Notes: generated by a model not told the origin, from the sequence alone. Shown: positions 14,667-22,363, counted from the stretch's first letter. The stretch: DNA of 64,000 nt from Afipia sp. (GCA_017308595.1 JAFKER010000006.1:186001-250000), one strand, 5' to 3'. Numbers and translations are program-made.

Positions 14667-14970
14667 TTTACGCACACCCACTCCACTTATCCCACCTACA
14701 GGAGGCCCGGACAGGGTTTCCAGCCGATTAACAACGCGGCTTTTTTTGGCGGCGAGATGACGCGGGGCGCGTCATGTCGTCCCGGCGAGGGCCTCTTCCC
14801 CCTCCCCTTTGTGGGGAGGGATTAAGAGCCGCCACAAAAAATCCCCAACTCACTCACGCGGCGTTCATCCCTTTCCCCTTACGAGGGAACTCCTTGGCCA
14901 CCCGGCCATTTTTCAAGTCCGTAAAACCTGCTACCACCATCACATCCTTCCAAGCCCCGCAAAGAGCCTC
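14667..14970. other. Divergent spacer between lytic transglycosylase and galU
   Basis: About 300 bases that must contain both promoters, though neither was identified. A hairpin CCCTCCCC/GGGGAGGG at 14800-14820 belongs to a style of small intergenic inverted repeat common in this group. The galU frame stays open upstream through this region without a start signal or conserved sequence. Confidence 0.4.
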
Positions 14971-15843
14971 ATGAAAATCCGCAAAGCTGTGTTTCCCGTC
15001 GCCGGTCTCGGCACCCGTTTCCTGCCCGCCACCAAGGCGATGCCGAAGGAAATGCTTACCGTGGTGGACCGCCCGCTGATCCAGCATGTGGTGGACGAGG
15101 CGCTGGAAGCCGGCATCGAACACCTCGTGTTCGTCACTGGGCGCAACAAGGGCGTGATCGAGGATCACTTCGACCGGCCCTATGAACTGGAAGACACCCT
15201 GCGCGAGCGCAACAAGCTGAAGGAAATGGACATCCTCGAGCGCGACCAGCCGGAAGCGGGCGCGACATCGTTCACCCGCCAGCAGGCGCCGCTCGGCCTT
15301 GGCCATGCGGTGTGGTGCGCGCGCGACATCATCGGCAACGAGCCTTTCGCCGTGCTGCTGCCGGACGTGCTGGTGAAGAACAAGCCGAGCGGCCTGAAGC
15401 AGATGATCGACGCCGCCAACGCCGCAGGCGCGGACAAGGCCAACATCATCGCGGTGGAAGAAGTGCCGATGGATCAGGTCCACATGTATGGCGTGGTCGG
15501 CGTCGGCAAGAGCAAGGGCGACCTGTTCGAACTCGACGGCATGGTGGAGAAGCCGAAGAAGGAAGACGCGCCGTCCAACCTCTCGATCACCGGGCGCTAC
15601 ATCCTGCAGCCGGAAATCTTCAACATCCTCGAGACGCAGCCCAAGGGCGCGGGCGGAGAAATCCAGCTCACCGACGGCATGTTGAATCTCGCCAAGTCAC
15701 AGCCGTTCTACGGCTTCAAGTTCAAGGGCAAGAGCTACGACTGCGGCTCGAAGTCGGGATTCTTGGCCGCGAACATTGCCTATGCGATGGACCGCGAGGA
15801 TTTGCGCAGCGACCTGTTGAGCGAGATGAAGAAGTACGTCTAA
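14971..15843 (+). CDS. galU: UTP-glucose-1-phosphate uridylyltransferase
   Basis: 290 residues. It makes UDP-glucose from UTP and glucose-1-phosphate for exopolysaccharide, LPS and glucan synthesis. The nucleotide-binding start VFPAVAGLGTRFLPATKA-type motif appears at residues 6-23, followed by PKEML. Further family blocks are LGLGHAVWCA and GRYILQPEIF. The length is normal. The ATG at 14971 begins the canonical MKIRKAVFP N-terminus with only a weak AAAGAG upstream. Its stop codon overlaps that of the convergent arsC by three bases, so the two genes share no terminator space. Confidence 0.95.
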   Translation: MKIRKAVFPVAGLGTRFLPATKAMPKEMLTVVDRPLIQHVVDEALEAGIEHLVFVTGRNKGVIEDHFDRPYELEDTLRERNKLKEMDILERDQPEAGATSFTRQQAPLGLGHAVWCARDIIGNEPFAVLLPDVLVKNKPSGLKQMIDAANAAGADKANIIAVEEVPMDQVHMYGVVGVGKSKGDLFELDGMVEKPKKEDAPSNLSITGRYILQPEIFNILETQPKGAGGEIQLTDGMLNLAKSQPFYGFKFKGKSYDCGSKSGFLAANIAYAMDREDLRSDLLSEMKKYV

Positions 15844-16244
15844 GGCGTTTCAACCACCTCGCCATCTTCCTTCACGAAGCGGCCAATATCGGGATTCGGC
15901 AGAATGCTGAGGACCGCTTCCGACGGCCGACAAAGCTTCACGCCCTTCGGCGTGACGACTATCGGACGATTTATCAGGATGGGATGCTCCAGCATTGCAT
16001 CGATCAGTTGATCGTCCGACCATTTTGAATCGGCCAGACCAAGCTCGGCATACGGCGTCCCCTTTTCGCGCAACAGGGCACGCACCGAAATCTTCATGGC
16101 CGCCACCAGTTCGAGCAGCCGGGCGCGCGAAGGCGGTGTTTTCAGATATTCGATAACCGTCGGCTCCGTGCCGCTCTGCCGGATCATAGCCAACGTGTTG
16201 CGCGAGGTGCCGCAGTCGGGATTGTGGTAGATGGTGACGCTCAT
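15840..16244 (-). CDS. arsC: Arsenate reductase, glutaredoxin-dependent type
   Basis: 134 residues. It reduces arsenate to arsenite using glutathione/glutaredoxin. The catalytic Cys11 lies in HNPDCGTSRNT, and the family arginines lie in the IVVTPKGVKLCRPSE segment and nearby. It is the last gene of arsR-arsI-aqpS-arsC. The start ATG overlaps the aqpS stop (ATGA), so translation is probably coupled. The frame continues upstream as a long shadow inside aqpS, but the conserved protein begins at MSVTIYHNPDC. Confidence 0.93.
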   Translation of the reverse strand: MSVTIYHNPDCGTSRNTLAMIRQSGTEPTVIEYLKTPPSRARLLELVAAMKISVRALLREKGTPYAELGLADSKWSDDQLIDAMLEHPILINRPIVVTPKGVKLCRPSEAVLSILPNPDIGRFVKEDGEVVETP

Positions 16245-16936
16245 AGCCGAACCTCCGATGGTTGAATGACGTGTCGCTCCTCGCGCAGCAGCCACGCCAT
16301 CAGGCTGAGCGCCACCAGCGCCCCGCAGAATTCCGCGACAATAAACCCCGGCAGATCGAGTGGCCGGATGCCAGAAAACGTATTCGTCAGCGACCGCGCG
16401 ATAGCCACCGCCGGGTTTGCAAATGATGTAGATGCCGTGAACCAATATGCAGCGGTTATGTAGAGTCCAACCAGCCACGGAATCGCGTCCTGCCGAAATC
16501 GGATACCGCCGAGAATCGTTGCGATCAGACCGAAGGTGGCAACGCCTTCCGCGAACCATTGCGCGCCGCCCGTTCGCATTTTCAGTGAAACATCCAGAAT
16601 AGGCAGCGCAAACATCAGGTGCGCAGCCATCGCGCCCAGGATACCGCCCGCGACCTGTGCCGCCACATAGAGCGAGGCCTCCGGCGCAGTCAGTTGCCGC
16701 TTCAAGGCAAAGACCAGCGACACGGCAGGATTGAAATGCGCACCCGACACTGGTCCGAGAATGGTAATCAGCACGACCAGCATGGACCCGGTCGGTAACG
16801 TATTGCCAAGTAACGTCAGCGCAGCGTCCTTCGTCATGGACTCTGCCATGATGCCGGAGCCGATCACCGTCGCGACCAAGAGGGCTGTGCCGAGCGCTTC
16901 GGCTGCCAGACGACGGGGCAAGTCGAAAGACAACAT
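16241..16936 (-). CDS. aqpS: Aquaglyceroporin of the arsenic operon (AqpS type)
   Basis: 231 residues with six membrane helices and two NPA half-helix motifs (69-71 in HFNPAV, 174-176 in FANPAV). The residue after the second NPA, normally the Arg of the selectivity filter, is Val177. That substitution is the one I recall for Sinorhizobium meliloti AqpS, an arsenite channel, and it fits passage of uncharged As(OH)3. In such operons the channel replaces an active arsenite pump and lets internally made arsenite flow out. ATG 16936 overlaps the arsI stop as TGATG. A TTG at 16945 is the alternative. No arsB or acr3 gene is seen in this window. Confidence 0.88.
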   Translation of the reverse strand: MLSFDLPRRLAAEALGTALLVATVIGSGIMAESMTKDAALTLLGNTLPTGSMLVVLITILGPVSGAHFNPAVSLVFALKRQLTAPEASLYVAAQVAGGILGAMAAHLMFALPILDVSLKMRTGGAQWFAEGVATFGLIATILGGIRFRQDAIPWLVGLYITAAYWFTASTSFANPAVAIARSLTNTFSGIRPLDLPGFIVAEFCGALVALSLMAWLLREERHVIQPSEVRL

Positions 16937-17406
16937 CAGCAGCAAGGAGTTGGAGGCGCGGACCTTGCCGCCGGCGCACAGCAGGCGCTTTCCTTTTCGC
17001 GCACGATCCGCGCCTCTCGCTCGCCGGAACCGTCGCCGTAGGTGGTGCTCTCCCCCGTGGTCAGAAAGGTTTCCCAGGAAATGCCCGCAGGATCTTCGAT
17101 CCAGAATTTCTCGGACTTGGCGTAGCAGCAGGCCGTCTGGCCCTGCTCAATCACCTCTCCGTCCGCATCGTGTAATCGCGCATAGACTTCATTCAGCTCG
17201 CTAGCGTTCTCGACCTGAATACCGAGATGATCGAGCCCGGGCTCCCGTCCGCGCGTGGAGATCGCAAAGTTCACCCGTGGGTCTTCGAGCATCCACTTTG
17301 CATAGTCGGTCTTGACGACGGTCGGCGTCGCGGCAAACAGCGCGGAATAAAAATGAACCGAATGCGAAAGGTCAGTTACTGCGACGTGGACATGCAGACG
17401 CTTCAT
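16936..17406 (-). CDS. arsI: ArsI C-As lyase (organoarsenical demethylase), VOC/CadI family
   Basis: 156 residues, vicinal-oxygen-chelate fold. ArsI enzymes use Fe(II) and O2 to cleave the carbon-arsenic bond of trivalent methyl- or aromatic arsenicals, giving arsenite. The expected Fe ligands are present as His5, His60 and Glu112. The vicinal substrate-binding pair is Cys93-Cys94 in TACCYAKSEKFW. The C-terminus carries two more Cys pairs (142-143 and 155-156). ATG 17406 has a strong GGAGG five bases upstream. It is the second gene of the ars operon, so As(III) formed here would leave through AqpS. The family is also annotated as cadmium-induced CadI, but the neighbours favour arsenic. Confidence 0.87.
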   Translation of the reverse strand: MKRLHVHVAVTDLSHSVHFYSALFAATPTVVKTDYAKWMLEDPRVNFAISTRGREPGLDHLGIQVENASELNEVYARLHDADGEVIEQGQTACCYAKSEKFWIEDPAGISWETFLTTGESTTYGDGSGEREARIVREKESACCAPAARSAPPTPCC

Positions 17407-17417
17407 GGCGACCTCCT

Positions 17418-17765
17418 TCAGGCTGGAATTTTTGCGCGCTTGCGCGCGGGCTTGCACGCGACGTCAGGCGCGCAAACTTCGGCTCCTCCGCAGCAATTCT
17501 CCGTGAGATATGCGATCAAGCCATTCATGGCCTCGAACTGCGCGGCGTAGATCATCGAACGGCCGTCGCGCCGAACTGTGACGAGGCCCGCTTCCCGCAA
17601 TCGATCCAGATGAAATGTCAGTGCATTGGGGAGTAAACCAAGCTCTGCCGCAATTTCCCCAGCCGCAACTCCCTGCGGTCCCGCCTGCACGAGCAACCGG
17701 AAAGCATCTAGGCGGCTTTCCTGCGAAAGAGCTGCCAGCGCTTGAAGGATACCTGACTTTTTCAT
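17418..17765 (-). CDS. arsR: ArsR-family arsenic-responsive repressor
   Basis: 115 residues. A winged-helix DNA-binding domain with recognition helix around NALTFHLDRLREAG (47-60) is followed by a C-terminal metalloid site. Cys91, Cys92 and Cys98 (ENCCGGAEVC) plus Cys104 match the C-terminal three-cysteine arrangement I recall for the Acidithiobacillus type of ArsR, not the E. coli helix site. It is the first gene of the ars operon. A 20-base palindrome ends directly at the start codon and no Shine-Dalgarno is present, so the mRNA may be leaderless and autorepressed. Confidence 0.93.
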   Translation of the reverse strand: MKKSGILQALAALSQESRLDAFRLLVQAGPQGVAAGEIAAELGLLPNALTFHLDRLREAGLVTVRRDGRSMIYAAQFEAMNGLIAYLTENCCGGAEVCAPDVACKPARKRAKIPA

Positions 17766-17785
17766 ATTTCAATAATTATTGAAAT
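17766..17785 (-). promoter_or_regulatory. ArsR operator 1, abutting the arsR start codon
   Basis: Perfect palindrome ATTTCAATAATTATTGAAAT. Its last base is position -1 relative to the arsR ATG. A weak -10 (AATTAT) 17 bases from a TTGCGC falls inside it, which would put the transcription start at or next to the A of the start codon. Confidence 0.75.
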
Positions 17786-17805
17786 ACTGGAGAAGCGCAA
17801 GCGTT

Positions 17806-17825
17806 ATTTCAACAACTATTGAAAT
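17806..17825 (-). promoter_or_regulatory. ArsR operator 2
   Basis: Second near-perfect palindrome ATTTCAACAACTATTGAAAT, 40 bases centre to centre from operator 1 (close to four helical turns). Both half-sites ATTTCAA/TTGAAAT are identical to operator 1, so ArsR probably binds the two cooperatively. It also lies 23 bases from the plus-strand promoter at 17849, so ArsR could influence that promoter. Confidence 0.7.
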
Positions 17826-17848
17826 AACCAGAACGTTTGTGCAGAACG

Positions 17849-17877
17849 TTGACAAAGATATTTTATAGGTATATATT
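17849..17877 (+). promoter_or_regulatory. Near-consensus sigma-70 promoter of structured RNA A
   Basis: The -35 TTGACA (17849-17854), a 17-base spacer and the -10 TATATT (17872-17877) match the consensus almost perfectly. It is the strongest promoter seen in the window. The expected start at 17884 is the first base of a 9-bp stem. The stretch GGTATATATTCC recurs in the minus-strand promoter at 31056-31083. Confidence 0.85.
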
Positions 17878-17883
17878 CCCATA

Positions 17884-18420
17884 ACTTCATTCGTGAGGGG
17901 CGCTTCCGGAGGCGTTCTTGAAGCGGAATGAAGTGCGGCGACCGCGCGCGTGTGACGCACACACGCCCCGGGCAGCCGAGGTGGACCGTCCGCTCCCACT
18001 ACGGGGAGATGCCGCTTGCGGCGAGCGACGGAGTGCAGACGGCGGCGCGAAAGTGCCGCCTGAATGCGGCCGGGGGCGCTTGCGCCGTCCGGAACGTGAG
18101 AGGGAGAACGGCGGTGTCAAACCGCCGGGTCTTGGGAGACGGCCCAGGCCGTGTCCCGAACTGGCTGACGCGGACTGGTTTCGCCGTCCGCGCGCATGCA
18201 CCCCTCCCCGCTTCGCACTCCCGACCTGCACGGATCCTCGGCCCGACACGCCGCAGCGCGGCGCCTTTTCGAAGGCTCGCGCGCGCCGGACGATCGCGCC
18301 CCCTTCGGCGGGCGGATCGAGCGGCGTTGGTGGAGCGCCGCAAGGCGATGCGCTCCTGAGGTTCGCCCGCGAGCGGACGCAGGAGCGACGACAATTCCCG
18401 TTGCGCCTCGCGGCGCTCCA
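17884..18420 (+). ncRNA. Candidate large structured RNA (block A)
   Basis: No open frame here resembles a protein, but the plus strand folds into many hairpins. The 5' stem is ACTTCATTC/GAATGAAGT (17884-17892 with 17926-17934), containing CGCTTC/GAAGCG. Next come GCGTGTG/CACACGC (17948-17966), GCCG-CTTG-CGGC (18011-18022) and GGCGGCGC-GAAA-GTGCCGCC (18041-18060). Further on are a GGCG-CTTG-CGCC hairpin near 18075, CGGCGGT/ACCGCCG (18109-18127), ACGGCC/GGCCGT (18139-18152) and CGCGGAC/GTCCGCG (18169-18192). GCCTT-TTCG-AAGGC follows at 18263-18276, then a long 17-bp stem with one mismatch (18331-18347 with 18404-18420) that encloses CGCTCCTG/CAGGAGCG and GTTCGC/GCGGAC. GAAA, CTTG and TTCG loops are stable only in this orientation. 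The 3' end is uncertain, since no T-run was seen, and the RNA could extend to about 18560. Function unknown. Confidence 0.6.
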
Positions 18421-18565
18421 TCGCCCCTCATGATTGGAGGGCCCCAATTGGGAGACACAACCCGCGCGGTGCGCGGGAGCGAATTCGCGTGGGTGAATGG
18501 GTGCGGCTGTTTGAAAATTGAATCGGGAGTTCGAGAGAATGCAGACGCGTGTCACACATCCAATC

Positions 18566-18690
18566 GTCGTCCCGGCGAAGGCCGGGACCCATACTCCCTG
18601 AATCATCGATTGGAAGGAAATGCCTGAGCAACCTTCGCGTTATCATCGCCGCAATCGATGGTTATGGGTCCCGGCCTTCGCCGGGACGAC
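18566..18690. repeat. REP-like inverted repeat, CCCGGCGAAGGCCGGG type
   Basis: Left arm 18566-18593 (GTCGTCCCGGCGAAGGCCGG and on) pairs with right arm 18663-18690. An inner pair AATCATCGATTG/CAATCGATGGTT extends the stem, leaving a loop of about 40 bases. The same family recurs in inverted orientation at 48263-48383, including the CATACTCCC extension. It lies between structured RNA A and msrA. Confidence 0.85.
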
Positions 18691-18849
18691 CGAAGAGAGA
18701 TCACGCGGAACATCACCGTCCGGACTATCCGTCCGTGCTCGGCAACCCCCACAAACTCACATTTTTGTGTGGAATTTTGCCGTAACGGCGGGGTCTATTC
18801 CGCGTATCTCTGGCAATGGCGGAAACGCCGCAACGTGAAGAGGATCATC

Positions 18850-19563
18850 ATGGATCGCAAACCAGCCCGCACCGCCATTGCCCTCGCCTCGGCCGCCCTG
18901 CTGGCGATGGTGTGGTACATCGCCCCATCAGTTGCGGCGGAAGACGCGGTGGTAATCCCGCCGCCGAGCGCCGACATCGCGCCGGGCGAGGGGCTGAAGA
19001 CCTTCGTGCTCGCAGGCGGCTGCTTCTGGGGTGTGCAGGGCGTCTATCAGCACACAAAGGGCGTGACCAACGCCGTCTCCGGCTACGCGGGCGGCAAGGC
19101 TTCGACCGCGAACTACGAGGCGACGACGCGCGGCAATACCGGCCACGCGGAAGCGGTGCAGATCACCTACGATCCGAAGCAGGTGTCGCTCGGCAAGCTG
19201 CTGCAGATATATTTTTCGGTGGTGCACGATCCGACCCAGCTCAACCGCCAGGGCCCGGACACCGGTACGCAGTATCGCTCGACCATCTTCACGTCCGACC
19301 CGGCGGAGAAAAAGCTGGCGCAGGACTATATCGCCCAACTGAACGGCGCGAAGGTCTACAAGAAGACCATCGCCACCACGCTCGAACCGCTGCAGGCCTT
19401 CTATCCGGCTGAAGATTATCATCAGGACTACCTGACGCTGCACCCCAATCAGCCCTATATTGTGTTCAACGATTTGCCGAAGATCGAGAACCTGAAAAAG
19501 ATCTTCGCCGAGAACTATCGCGACAAGCCCGCGCTGGTGCGCGAGGCGAAAGCGAGCAACTGA
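18850..19563 (+). CDS. msrA: Peptide-methionine (S)-S-oxide reductase, exported
   Basis: 237 residues. It repairs the S-epimer of methionine sulfoxide in proteins. Catalytic Cys58 lies in GGCFWG, and the family blocks GYAGG and YHQDYL are present. The first 30 residues form a signal peptide (hydrophobic stretch at about 9-28, ending SVAA), so repair occurs in the periplasm or at the membrane. ATG 18850 is preferred because AAGAGG lies six bases upstream. An in-frame GTG at 18835 is an alternative. msrB follows 107 bases downstream, with a hairpin between them. Confidence 0.95.
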   Translation: MDRKPARTAIALASAALLAMVWYIAPSVAAEDAVVIPPPSADIAPGEGLKTFVLAGGCFWGVQGVYQHTKGVTNAVSGYAGGKASTANYEATTRGNTGHAEAVQITYDPKQVSLGKLLQIYFSVVHDPTQLNRQGPDTGTQYRSTIFTSDPAEKKLAQDYIAQLNGAKVYKKTIATTLEPLQAFYPAEDYHQDYLTLHPNQPYIVFNDLPKIENLKKIFAENYRDKPALVREAKASN

Positions 19564-19600
19564 GACGCGCGGTTCACGCAGCGTTTCGAAGACAAGACAG

Positions 19601-19628
19601 AAGCGGCGAGCCGCAAGGTTCGCCGCTT
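19601..19628 (+). terminator. Hairpin between msrA and msrB
   Basis: The 9-bp stem AAGCGGCGA/TCGCCGCTT has a 10-base loop and only a short T stretch after it. It may be a weak terminator or an mRNA processing or stability element that sets the msrA/msrB ratio. Confidence 0.5.
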
Positions 19629-19670
19629 TGATGTGAGACACCACAACAAATAACGAAAGGAGCTCGCGAC

Positions 19671-20090
19671 ATGACCGACACCAAGACGACCACCGGCTCC
19701 GGCACCGTGCAGAAGACCGAGAGCGAGTGGCGCAAGGAGCTGACACCGATGCAGTACGCCGTGCTGCGCGAGAAGGCGACCGAGCGCCCGTTCAGCGGCG
19801 AATACGATCATTCGTTCGATCCGGGCACCTATGTCTGCGCCGGTTGCGGACAGCCACTGTTCGAATCCGGCGACAAGTTCGATTCCGGCTGCGGCTGGCC
19901 GGCGTTCTCCGCGCCCGCCACCGAGGGCAGCATTGCAGAAGAGCGCGATGTCTCTCACGGCATGATCCGCACCGAAGTGCTGTGCTCGAAGTGCGACGGC
20001 CATCTCGGCCACGTCTTCCCCGACGGGCCGGGGCCGACGGGACTGCGTTACTGCATCAATTCCGCGGCACTGAAACATCAGCCGGAATAA
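19671..20090 (+). CDS. msrB: Peptide-methionine (R)-S-oxide reductase
   Basis: 139 residues. It reduces the R-epimer of methionine sulfoxide. The structural zinc is held by Cys56, Cys59, Cys105 and Cys108 (CAGC and CSKC). Catalytic Cys128 lies in LRYCINS, and Cys74 may be the resolving residue. No signal peptide is present, so unlike the neighbouring MsrA this enzyme is cytoplasmic. A strong AAAGGAG lies nine bases before the ATG. Confidence 0.96.
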   Translation: MTDTKTTTGSGTVQKTESEWRKELTPMQYAVLREKATERPFSGEYDHSFDPGTYVCAGCGQPLFESGDKFDSGCGWPAFSAPATEGSIAEERDVSHGMIRTEVLCSKCDGHLGHVFPDGPGPTGLRYCINSAALKHQPE

Positions 20091-20301
20091 ATTTCCGCGG
20101 CGAACATATTCGCGCAAAGTCAACTCGCGGAAATTTCATCTCCGTTCGGCAGAAAATTGAGCGCGCGCGGCTTGTCAAAAGCCGTGCGACGCCTATCTCT
20201 CGCTTCCGTTTGCATGCGAACGATCATGCCCCGCCAATAAGAAGCGCTCCGCACAACAAGAAACGCTCCGAGCCAACTTCGCAGTCTTTAAGGAATTCAC
20301 G

Positions 20302-20694
20302 ATGTCCACCCGATCACGCCAGACCGTGCTGGCGATTGGCCTTGCGGGCCTTCTCGTCGACGCCATTTCATCCCATCCCGCCTTCGCCGTCGGCCGGGTC
20401 ACGTTATTCAAGGTCGTTTCGCCGCAAAATGAAGTGGTGATCGGCCTGACCAAGGCGGAACTGGCGCAGATGAAGGGCAAGACTCCCGACGCGGTGGAGA
20501 AGGCGCTGCGCAGCGCCGGCGCGCTGCAGGTGTGGCAGTACGGCGTCCGCCGCGGCGTCAGCGGCGAGATGGAGCAGGCGCCGGTGCGCAAGATCGCCAT
20601 CGCCGATCAGCCCGAGACCCATGTCGAGCACTACACGACGCCGCTGAAAGTCGTGTCGATCTCCGACGAAATCCTGACCGAAGCGATCGAGTAG
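20302..20694 (+). CDS. Small exported protein of unknown function
   Basis: 130 residues with a signal peptide (hydrophobic 8-22, cleavage likely after SHPAFA). The mature domain of about 100 residues is rich in charged residues and has no cysteine or metal motif. No family is recognised, although the protein has the look of one conserved in the Bradyrhizobium group. AAGGAATTCACG gives a well-placed Shine-Dalgarno. A terminator follows. Confidence 0.75.
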   Translation: MSTRSRQTVLAIGLAGLLVDAISSHPAFAVGRVTLFKVVSPQNEVVIGLTKAELAQMKGKTPDAVEKALRSAGALQVWQYGVRRGVSGEMEQAPVRKIAIADQPETHVEHYTTPLKVVSISDEILTEAIE

Positions 20695-20700
20695 CGGCCC

Positions 20701-20736
20701 CGGCAGCCTGGCCCGGCTGCCGATGTTTTGCGGATT
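20701..20736 (+). terminator. Rho-independent terminator
   Basis: Stem CGGCAGCC/GGCTGCCG with a 6-base loop, followed by ATGTTTTGCGGATTTTT. It lies seven bases after the stop of the preceding gene. The T-rich tail is interrupted. Confidence 0.6.
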
Positions 20737-21037
20737 TTTCCGCACGAAAACCTGCAAGAAACCGGCCCTGCACGACGTTGCGCCCGCCGCGCCCACCGGC
20801 CGCCCTGCAGGCGTCGGCCCAATGAGCCACTAGCCTATTGAAATTAAAGCATTTCTTTGGCCCGCGCCCGGCCCGGCCATGCCGTTCATCATAGCGCTTA
20901 TGACGGGTCGCAATTGGCGAAAAAAGGCCTATATTAGGGGCTGTTCTGGAATGATTGACACAGGCTGCGCGGCTCTCCCCATGGAGCCGTCCTCCGGCTG
21001 TCGTTTCCATCGAATCCCAATCAAGAAGGCGGAAATC
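20737..21037. other. Intergenic region
   Basis: About 300 bases between two small plus-strand genes. The stretch around 20915-20935 is A-rich and contains TATATT, a possible -10 for the gene at 21038, without a good -35. Nothing else was recognised. The downstream frame is open through part of it but lacks start signals. Confidence 0.35.
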
Positions 21038-21331
21038 ATGGCTGCGTTCAACTACAACACCGAAGCCGAACTGTTTCCTGCGGCGATCCGCAAGAAAAAG
21101 CGCGCGGGCTTTGCGTATCGCCGATTCCCGACCGCAGCCGAAGCCGTGCAGTTCGCCATCGAACAGCTTCCCGCCGACTCGCTGAACGGCGCATACCTGC
21201 AGGTCGACGAGGCCCGCTTTGACCAGAGTGGAATCCGCACACTGTACGAAAGCGAAGCGTTCCCGCTCGAGCGCAACCGGCCGGAGCCGGTGGCAGCTCC
21301 CGAAGACGAGAAGCAGACCGCGACGGGCTGA
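21038..21331 (+). CDS. Small cytoplasmic protein of unknown function
   Basis: 97 residues starting [13 protein letters not shown], chosen because AAGG lies nine bases upstream and the region before it looks non-coding. The N-terminal basic segment ([13 protein letters not shown]) and the helix [14 protein letters not shown] resemble small conserved hypothetical proteins of Bradyrhizobiaceae. There is no signal peptide, metal motif or membrane helix. Function unknown. Confidence 0.7.
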   Translation: MAAFNYNTEAELFPAAIRKKKRAGFAYRRFPTAAEAVQFAIEQLPADSLNGAYLQVDEARFDQSGIRTLYESEAFPLERNRPEPVAAPEDEKQTATG

Positions 21332-21390
21332 ATTCATTCGGCCCCTCGCCGCCTCCTCACCGCAACGGCCCCCACTTCAACTCTTGATCC

Positions 21391-21936
21391 TCAGGTTCTC
21401 GGCTGCTTGTCCATCCAGCGCTTGAGGAGCCGCATGTTGCGCATATTGGCGCGAAACATGACGTCGAACGCGTCGCCGGCGAACGGCACCAGACCCACCA
21501 CGCCATCCACCGCCACATTGCCGAGCATCCGCGCCACCAGATATTTTGGCGCACCGAGCGCCCGCGCCTCGCGCACGATCCACAGCGAGATCGCGGTGGT
21601 GAGAATATCGCCGACCACCGGTACAAGGCCGATCAGGCCGTCGATGCCGTAGCGGATTTTGGTGCCCGGCACCACGAAGGCGACATCGAGCAGCTTTGAG
21701 AGCGCCTCGATGCGCGCAAAGCGCTGCTCGCGCGTGAGCGGACCGAACGAAATGCCGCCGAGCGCGCCGGAAAACTGTTCGAAGTCCACGCCCGCGCCGA
21801 ACCGGCCCGCGCCGCCAAAGCCGCCGGGATGCACTTCGTTGCCGTCCTGATCGATGATCGGCGGACGCCGCTTGCCGCCGCGCGGCTTCGCGGTACGGTC
21901 GACAAAAATATCATCGGTCATTCTGGCGCTCGTCAT
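21391..21936 (-). CDS. DUF4112-family membrane protein
   Basis: 181 residues. The DUF4112 core (about 75-170) shows LLDVAFVVPGTKIRYG, GIDGLIGLVPVVGD, a hydrophobic helix, and a repeated VVGLVPFAGDAFDVMF. The two related GLVP-GD segments are typical of the family, whose function is unknown but which is membrane-associated. ATG 21936 has GGAGG 11 bases upstream. ATG 21921 is possible. The frame is open further upstream to 22194, but that part has no family similarity. Confidence 0.85.
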   Translation of the reverse strand: MTSARMTDDIFVDRTAKPRGGKRRPPIIDQDGNEVHPGGFGGAGRFGAGVDFEQFSGALGGISFGPLTREQRFARIEALSKLLDVAFVVPGTKIRYGIDGLIGLVPVVGDILTTAISLWIVREARALGAPKYLVARMLGNVAVDGVVGLVPFAGDAFDVMFRANMRNMRLLKRWMDKQPRT

Positions 21937-22267
21937 GGCGGCAAAGGCCTCCGGTTCAGACACCGCACAGGCGTTTCCCGTGCAAGCTCCCTGAGATAGG
22001 AACGTGGGATTGCGGCGCAAGTTGCGCGACGGCGCGCAAATCCGGCGAAATGTCGCATCCCTGCGCCTCGCCAAATCCCGTGCTGCTTCAGCCGCAGCAA
22101 GACGACCTGCCGCTTCGGCGCGCGTCAACATCGGCACGGGGCTTCGCTCTTTGAACTGACAGATGATGTCCGGCCTTGGCAGCGCCGCGCGCACCGCGCA
22201 GTATTTTCCGCTGCGCGGTTATCCTCCCCGCGCATCCTTGCCGTGGAAACATTGGATGCCGGGCGGC
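21937..22267. other. Intergenic region upstream of the DUF4112 gene
   Basis: About 330 bases. It should hold the minus-strand promoter for the DUF4112 gene. I see no clear promoter, RNA or repeat, only open frame without start signals. Confidence 0.3.
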
Positions 22268-22363
22268 CTAGCTCATCACCATCCCGAACATCAGCAGGAC
22301 CGCGATGCCTGCGAACGCATAACGCAACGGACGATCCTCGGCGATTTTCTCGATCAGCTTCAT
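22268..22363 (-). CDS. 31-residue single-pass membrane peptide
   Basis: Short ORF beginning MKLIEKIAEDRPLRYAF. A charged amphipathic N-terminus of about 14 residues is followed by one hydrophobic segment (AFAGIAVLLMFGMVM) up to the stop. AGAGGG lies seven bases before the ATG, good support for translation. The layout (charged head, one helix, almost no tail) is common for small inner-membrane regulatory peptides. No family is recognised. Confidence 0.65.
   Translation of the reverse strand: MKLIEKIAEDRPLRYAFAGIAVLLMFGMVMS

Noticed and set aside
16245-16979. Upstream extension of the arsC frame to 379 codons
   Set aside because: The first 245 residues are an out-of-frame reading of aqpS. The conserved ArsC begins at 16244.
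17849-17877. Reading the strong plus-strand promoter as the msrA promoter
   Set aside because: msrA starts 965 bases downstream, beyond a structured block and an inverted repeat. A contribution by read-through is possible, but the start site coincides with the RNA A stem.
17918-18433. Several open frames on both strands in block A, for example 171 codons starting MKRNEVRRPRACD
   Set aside because: Arg/Pro/Gly-rich low-quality translations. The DNA is better explained by RNA stems, and no start signal is present.
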